Part shown: positions 5,467-7,782 of the stretch, piece by piece | Numbering within the stretch: the first letter of the stretch is position 1 | How the letters are laid out: each line of letters begins with the position of its first letter | Assembly (NCBI GenBank): GCA_902796625.1 | Contig: CADBPX010000057.1 | Location: 1 to 7,782 of the forward strand | From: an uncultured Pseudomonadota bacterium | GTDB taxonomy: Bacteria > Pseudomonadota > Alphaproteobacteria > RF32 > CAG-239 | DNA: 7,782 nucleotides | Reading direction: 5' to 3' | The notes under the pieces: model-generated | What the model was told of the DNA's origin: nothing | The model's input: the letters and a program-made list of their open reading frames with translations, nothing else | The model's database searches: none | Made by a program: the position numbers and the translations under genes

Positions 5467-6101
5467 GCGAAAAATTCACCACAGAACAACTTGCCGCCGC
5501 AGAAGCACAATTCGTTAAACCATGCAATTTTATGCTGAGCGTTGCGCATTTAGAGCAATTGCCGGAAGCCGATTTAAATGAGGTGGCATTTGCCGGCCGC
5601 TCGAATGTGGGAAAATCGAGCTTGATAAACGCGCTATTCAATCAACGCAAATTAGCCAAAACTTCGGCAACACCGGGACGTACTCAGCAGCTTAATTTCT
5701 TTGATTTCGACAACAAATTATATCTGGTCGATTTGCCGGGATACGGCTATGCACAAGCACCGGAAAAAATGGTCAAACAATGGCAACAGGTGCTTAAATC
5801 ATATCTGCGCGGAAGGCCGAATTTACGTCGGGTATTTCTGCTTGTTGACTCACGTCACGGCATAAAAAAAGAAGATGCGGAAATTATGAAAATGCTCGAC
5901 GAATCCGCTGTTGTTTATCAAATTATCTTAACAAAGTGCGATAAAATTTCTGCTCAGGAGTTAGATAAGGCCAAAGAAAAAATTGCCGCCGAGGTCAAAA
6001 AGCATGCCGCAGCGATGCATGATATTATAGCCACCAGTTCCGAAAAAAAAGTCGGGCTCAGCTTGGTAAAAGCAGAAATATATACATTATTATCAATGTA
6101 A
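5463..6101 (+). CDS. engB: Ribosome biogenesis GTP-binding protein EngB (YihA/YsxC)
   Basis: A 212-residue TRAFAC-class GTPase needed for large ribosomal subunit assembly in the bacteria where it has been studied. All G motifs are visible: G1 GRSNVGKS (45-52), G2 T70 in TPGRTQ (70-75), G3 DLPG followed by YGYA (90-97), G4 TKCD (157-160) and G5 ATSS (190-193). The family-specific YGYA after DLPG and the N-terminal VAFAGRSNVG support EngB rather than Era or Der. The start ATG at 5463 overlaps the yidC stop by four bases (ATGA), implying coupled translation. In many alphaproteobacteria argB follows, but here the operon ends and a minus-strand gene overlaps its last nine bases tail to tail. No separate terminator is visible after it. 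Confidence 0.97.
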   Translation: MSEKFTTEQLAAAEAQFVKPCNFMLSVAHLEQLPEADLNEVAFAGRSNVGKSSLINALFNQRKLAKTSATPGRTQQLNFFDFDNKLYLVDLPGYGYAQAPEKMVKQWQQVLKSYLRGRPNLRRVFLLVDSRHGIKKEDAEIMKMLDESAVVYQIILTKCDKISAQELDKAKEKIAAEVKKHAAAMHDIIATSSEKKVGLSLVKAEIYTLLSM

Positions 6102-7220
6102 TTTTTTGCCGGTTTCACTCAATATTACATCTATTATTGCAAATATACTGTGAAGCTGACTAACAACATCACGCACTTTATGATAGCTCAGTGCCGGAAC
6201 GAACAGTGATGTAGTTTCAAACATATTTTTTCGTGTATGTACAGCAATTAAAAGTTTGTTATCAAAAAAGCTGAAATCAATATGTTTACCGCGAAAAAGA
6301 CGTTTTATTTCCAACATCTTTTCCATAAACAGAGGCGTTAAAATATAGCGTGCTTCAATCTGATTATCCGTCAATATCCGCCAGTTATGCATAAAAGACA
6401 GACCTTCTAATGCAACTTTTGTCGTTGCCTTTTTCGGGTGAAAATGACGGTAAATCTTATAAGCTATACCGACAATAAATAACGGAAAACAAACCGGAAG
6501 CCAAGTAAACAATAATCCTGTCGGTACTGACGGCTCCGTAAAATAGTAATAATAAACCATTACCGGAGGCCCCAGCAAAATACCCAATACCGCCATAAGT
6601 AAAGGATTGTTCATAATAAAATTCCAGTTACGACCTTTATTTAAAACAACTGTTTTACCGGAAAACTTTTGCGGAAATTCAAATTTTATAAGTACCCCTT
6701 TAAAAATTACGGTATCCCCTTTATTGCCATGAACCCGTAAATCATGTTCCGATACATCTATGTCAACGCTTTTATGTTCTCCCCAAAAGGCATCGGCTGA
6801 CTGTGAGCGATTAAAATAGGTGAAAAGTTCAGATTTTTTTATTTCCGTACTGCCAATAAGATCAGAGCCGTTATAATATTTAAACTTACCCCAAAAGGAT
6901 AAAATTTTATTCATGGTGCGTGATTTGGTTTGACCGTTATATTCCATAAACGGGGAATAAATCAACCCGCCGGCAATAAGCAGTAACACGCTGCACAAAA
7001 GCGAAAACCACCTTTGTTGCCAAACCTTTTCGGTTAAAACATCAAAATAGAACAAAGCTGCAAATGCTGATCCGACACAGACAATTCCGATAATATAACG
7101 AAACAAGTCGCGGAGATTTTTCTGTCGGATCTTTTCCAAATTCTCATAAACTTCCTGCAAATTTTTTTTATAAAATTCTTGGAATTTTTGCTGAGTAACG
7201 GCAAGTTTTTCATTTTTCAT
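6093..7220 (-). CDS. DUF3137-like membrane protein of unknown function
   Basis: 375 residues. The N-terminus (1-40) is charged and probably helical, followed by a first membrane hairpin (about 42-58 and 72-88). A soluble stretch (95-195) carries KSELFTYFN, AFWGEHKSVDIDVSEHDL and the pattern FKG then FSGKTVVLNKGRN, and the C-terminal part has ILTDNQIEARYILTPLFMEKMLEI (282-305) and KHIDFSFFDNKLLIAV (312-327). These resemble the conserved blocks of the uncharacterised DUF3137 family (from memory, not searched). A second hydrophobic hairpin (about 207-227 and 235-253) interrupts the two soluble blocks and appears to be an insertion relative to the usual two-helix layout. The start is at ATG 7218-7220; the Shine-Dalgarno is weak (AGAG about 10 nt upstream), which suggests coupling to the ATPase gene 24 bp upstream. 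The 3' end overlaps engB by nine bases. Membrane location is clear; function is unknown. Confidence 0.8.
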   Translation of the reverse strand: MKNEKLAVTQQKFQEFYKKNLQEVYENLEKIRQKNLRDLFRYIIGIVCVGSAFAALFYFDVLTEKVWQQRWFSLLCSVLLLIAGGLIYSPFMEYNGQTKSRTMNKILSFWGKFKYYNGSDLIGSTEIKKSELFTYFNRSQSADAFWGEHKSVDIDVSEHDLRVHGNKGDTVIFKGVLIKFEFPQKFSGKTVVLNKGRNWNFIMNNPLLMAVLGILLGPPVMVYYYYFTEPSVPTGLLFTWLPVCFPLFIVGIAYKIYRHFHPKKATTKVALEGLSFMHNWRILTDNQIEARYILTPLFMEKMLEIKRLFRGKHIDFSFFDNKLLIAVHTRKNMFETTSLFVPALSYHKVRDVVSQLHSIFAIIDVILSETGKKLH

Positions 7221-7244
7221 AAATAGTTGCTCTACATTTTATTT

Positions 7245-7782
7245 CTACGTTACTTCGGTAATTGCACGTTGGTTACCGACACGCTGAATCTGCACTACGT
7301 GCAATTTACGCCGCATTTCATCAAGAGTCTGTTCAACATTTACCGCACCATTGGTCGATGCCATAATACGTTTTATAAATTGCAGATAAGCCTCTTGTGA
7401 GCTTTCAGCGTGAATAGTAGCAAAACAGTTATCGTGACCTGACCCCATTAATTGCCAAATACCACTGGCATTAGAAGTTGAAATCTCACCGCCGATAATC
7501 GCGTCTGGCGTAAAACGCACAACTAAATCGATAATGCCGGAATAATTAATATCATTAGTTTGACCGGTACGAGACATAACGAGGTGAACACGATTCGGAT
7601 GCGGCACAATTAACTCCCGAGTATCCTCTACTGTAATAATGCGCTTATGAATATCCAAAATTTTCAGTAAATTATTTAAAAATGTGGTTTTACCGGTTGA
7701 TGTTGCACCACTTACCAAAATATGTTCACCTCGTTTAATATAAAGAAGCAGCCTTTCATAAGCGTCATCCGGAACCTTAATA
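7245..7782 (-). CDS. VirB11/secretion-type ATPase, C-terminal part (5' end outside window)
   Basis: The reading frame stays open from the TAG stop at 7245-7247 to the right edge, giving 178 residues of a larger protein; it begins in the window with IKVPDDAYERLLLYIKRGEH. Motifs of the VirB11/PilT/GspE ATPase superfamily are present in order: Walker A SGATSTGKTT (24-33 of the visible part), Asp box ITVEDTREL (near 48-56), Walker B region DAIIGGEIS (near 92-100) and His box GHDNCFATIHAES (near 114-126). The stretch VPHPNRVHLVMSR is most like VirB11 of type IV secretion systems. Such ATPases form cytoplasmic hexamers that power secretion or pilus assembly. The arginine usually found right after GE of Walker B is replaced by isoleucine-serine. 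The leucine codon at 7716-7718 (TTG) within the Walker A strand is not the true start. VirB11 is favoured over TrbB or CpaF; no other secretion gene is in view. Confidence 0.87.
   Translation of the reverse strand, partial: IKVPDDAYERLLLYIKRGEHILVSGATSTGKTTFLNNLLKILDIHKRIITVEDTRELIVPHPNRVHLVMSRTGQTNDINYSGIIDLVVRFTPDAIIGGEISTSNASGIWQLMGSGHDNCFATIHAESSQEAYLQFIKRIMASTNGAVNVEQTLDEMRRKLHVVQIQRVGNQRAITEVT

Noticed and set aside
7716..7718. TTG at the Walker A strand as the start of the ATPase gene
   Set aside because: The frame stays open to the right edge and the upstream residues continue the expected fold, so the gene is truncated by the window rather than starting there.

Overview
The window looks like chromosomal DNA from a low-GC alphaproteobacterium using the standard genetic code. 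The main evidence is the gene order rpmH-rnpA-yidD-yidC-engB, with engB starting inside the yidC stop codon. From general knowledge of gene order, that yidC-engB linkage is typical of Alphaproteobacteria. The AT-rich composition fits a reduced or host-associated lineage, but this is inference; no rRNA or other phylogenetic marker beyond the proteins was available.

Left part (1-2863). The window opens in the 3' end of a lysine/alanine-rich, histone H1-like gene built from 45-bp tandem repeats and closed by a strong intrinsic terminator. A HAD-like hydrolase gene of unknown substrate follows on the plus strand, behind its own promoter. A class I SAM-dependent methyltransferase gene converges on it from the minus strand. 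That methyltransferase diverges from a Bax inhibitor-1/YccA-family membrane protein gene. The 135-bp gap between the two holds candidate promoters in both directions and a small inverted repeat lying on one -35 box. A clear terminator ends the BI-1 gene.

Centre (2865-6101). This is a compact housekeeping operon for translation, RNA processing and membrane-protein insertion: rpmH (ribosomal protein L34), rnpA (RNase P protein), yidD, yidC (inner-membrane insertase) and engB/yihA (ribosome-assembly GTPase). It is driven by a near-consensus sigma-70 promoter whose -35 starts two bases after the preceding terminator's T tract. The genes are tightly coupled: there is a 14-nt gap between rpmH and rnpA, a 32-nt overlap between rnpA and yidD, and a 4-nt overlap between yidC and engB. 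A weak hairpin overlaps the yidC Shine-Dalgarno.

Right part (6093-7782, minus strand). A two-gene operon runs leftwards into the end of engB with a 9-bp tail-to-tail overlap. It consists of a VirB11/secretion-type ATPase (N-terminus outside the window), followed 24 bp later by a DUF3137-like membrane protein carrying an apparent extra transmembrane hairpin. This pair is the least ordinary part of the window: the ATPase lacks the arginine usually found after the GE of its Walker B region, and its downstream partner has no known function.

Most of the window is ordinary. I found no CRISPR array, insertion sequence, tRNA or rRNA. No gene-free stretch reaches 300 bases.
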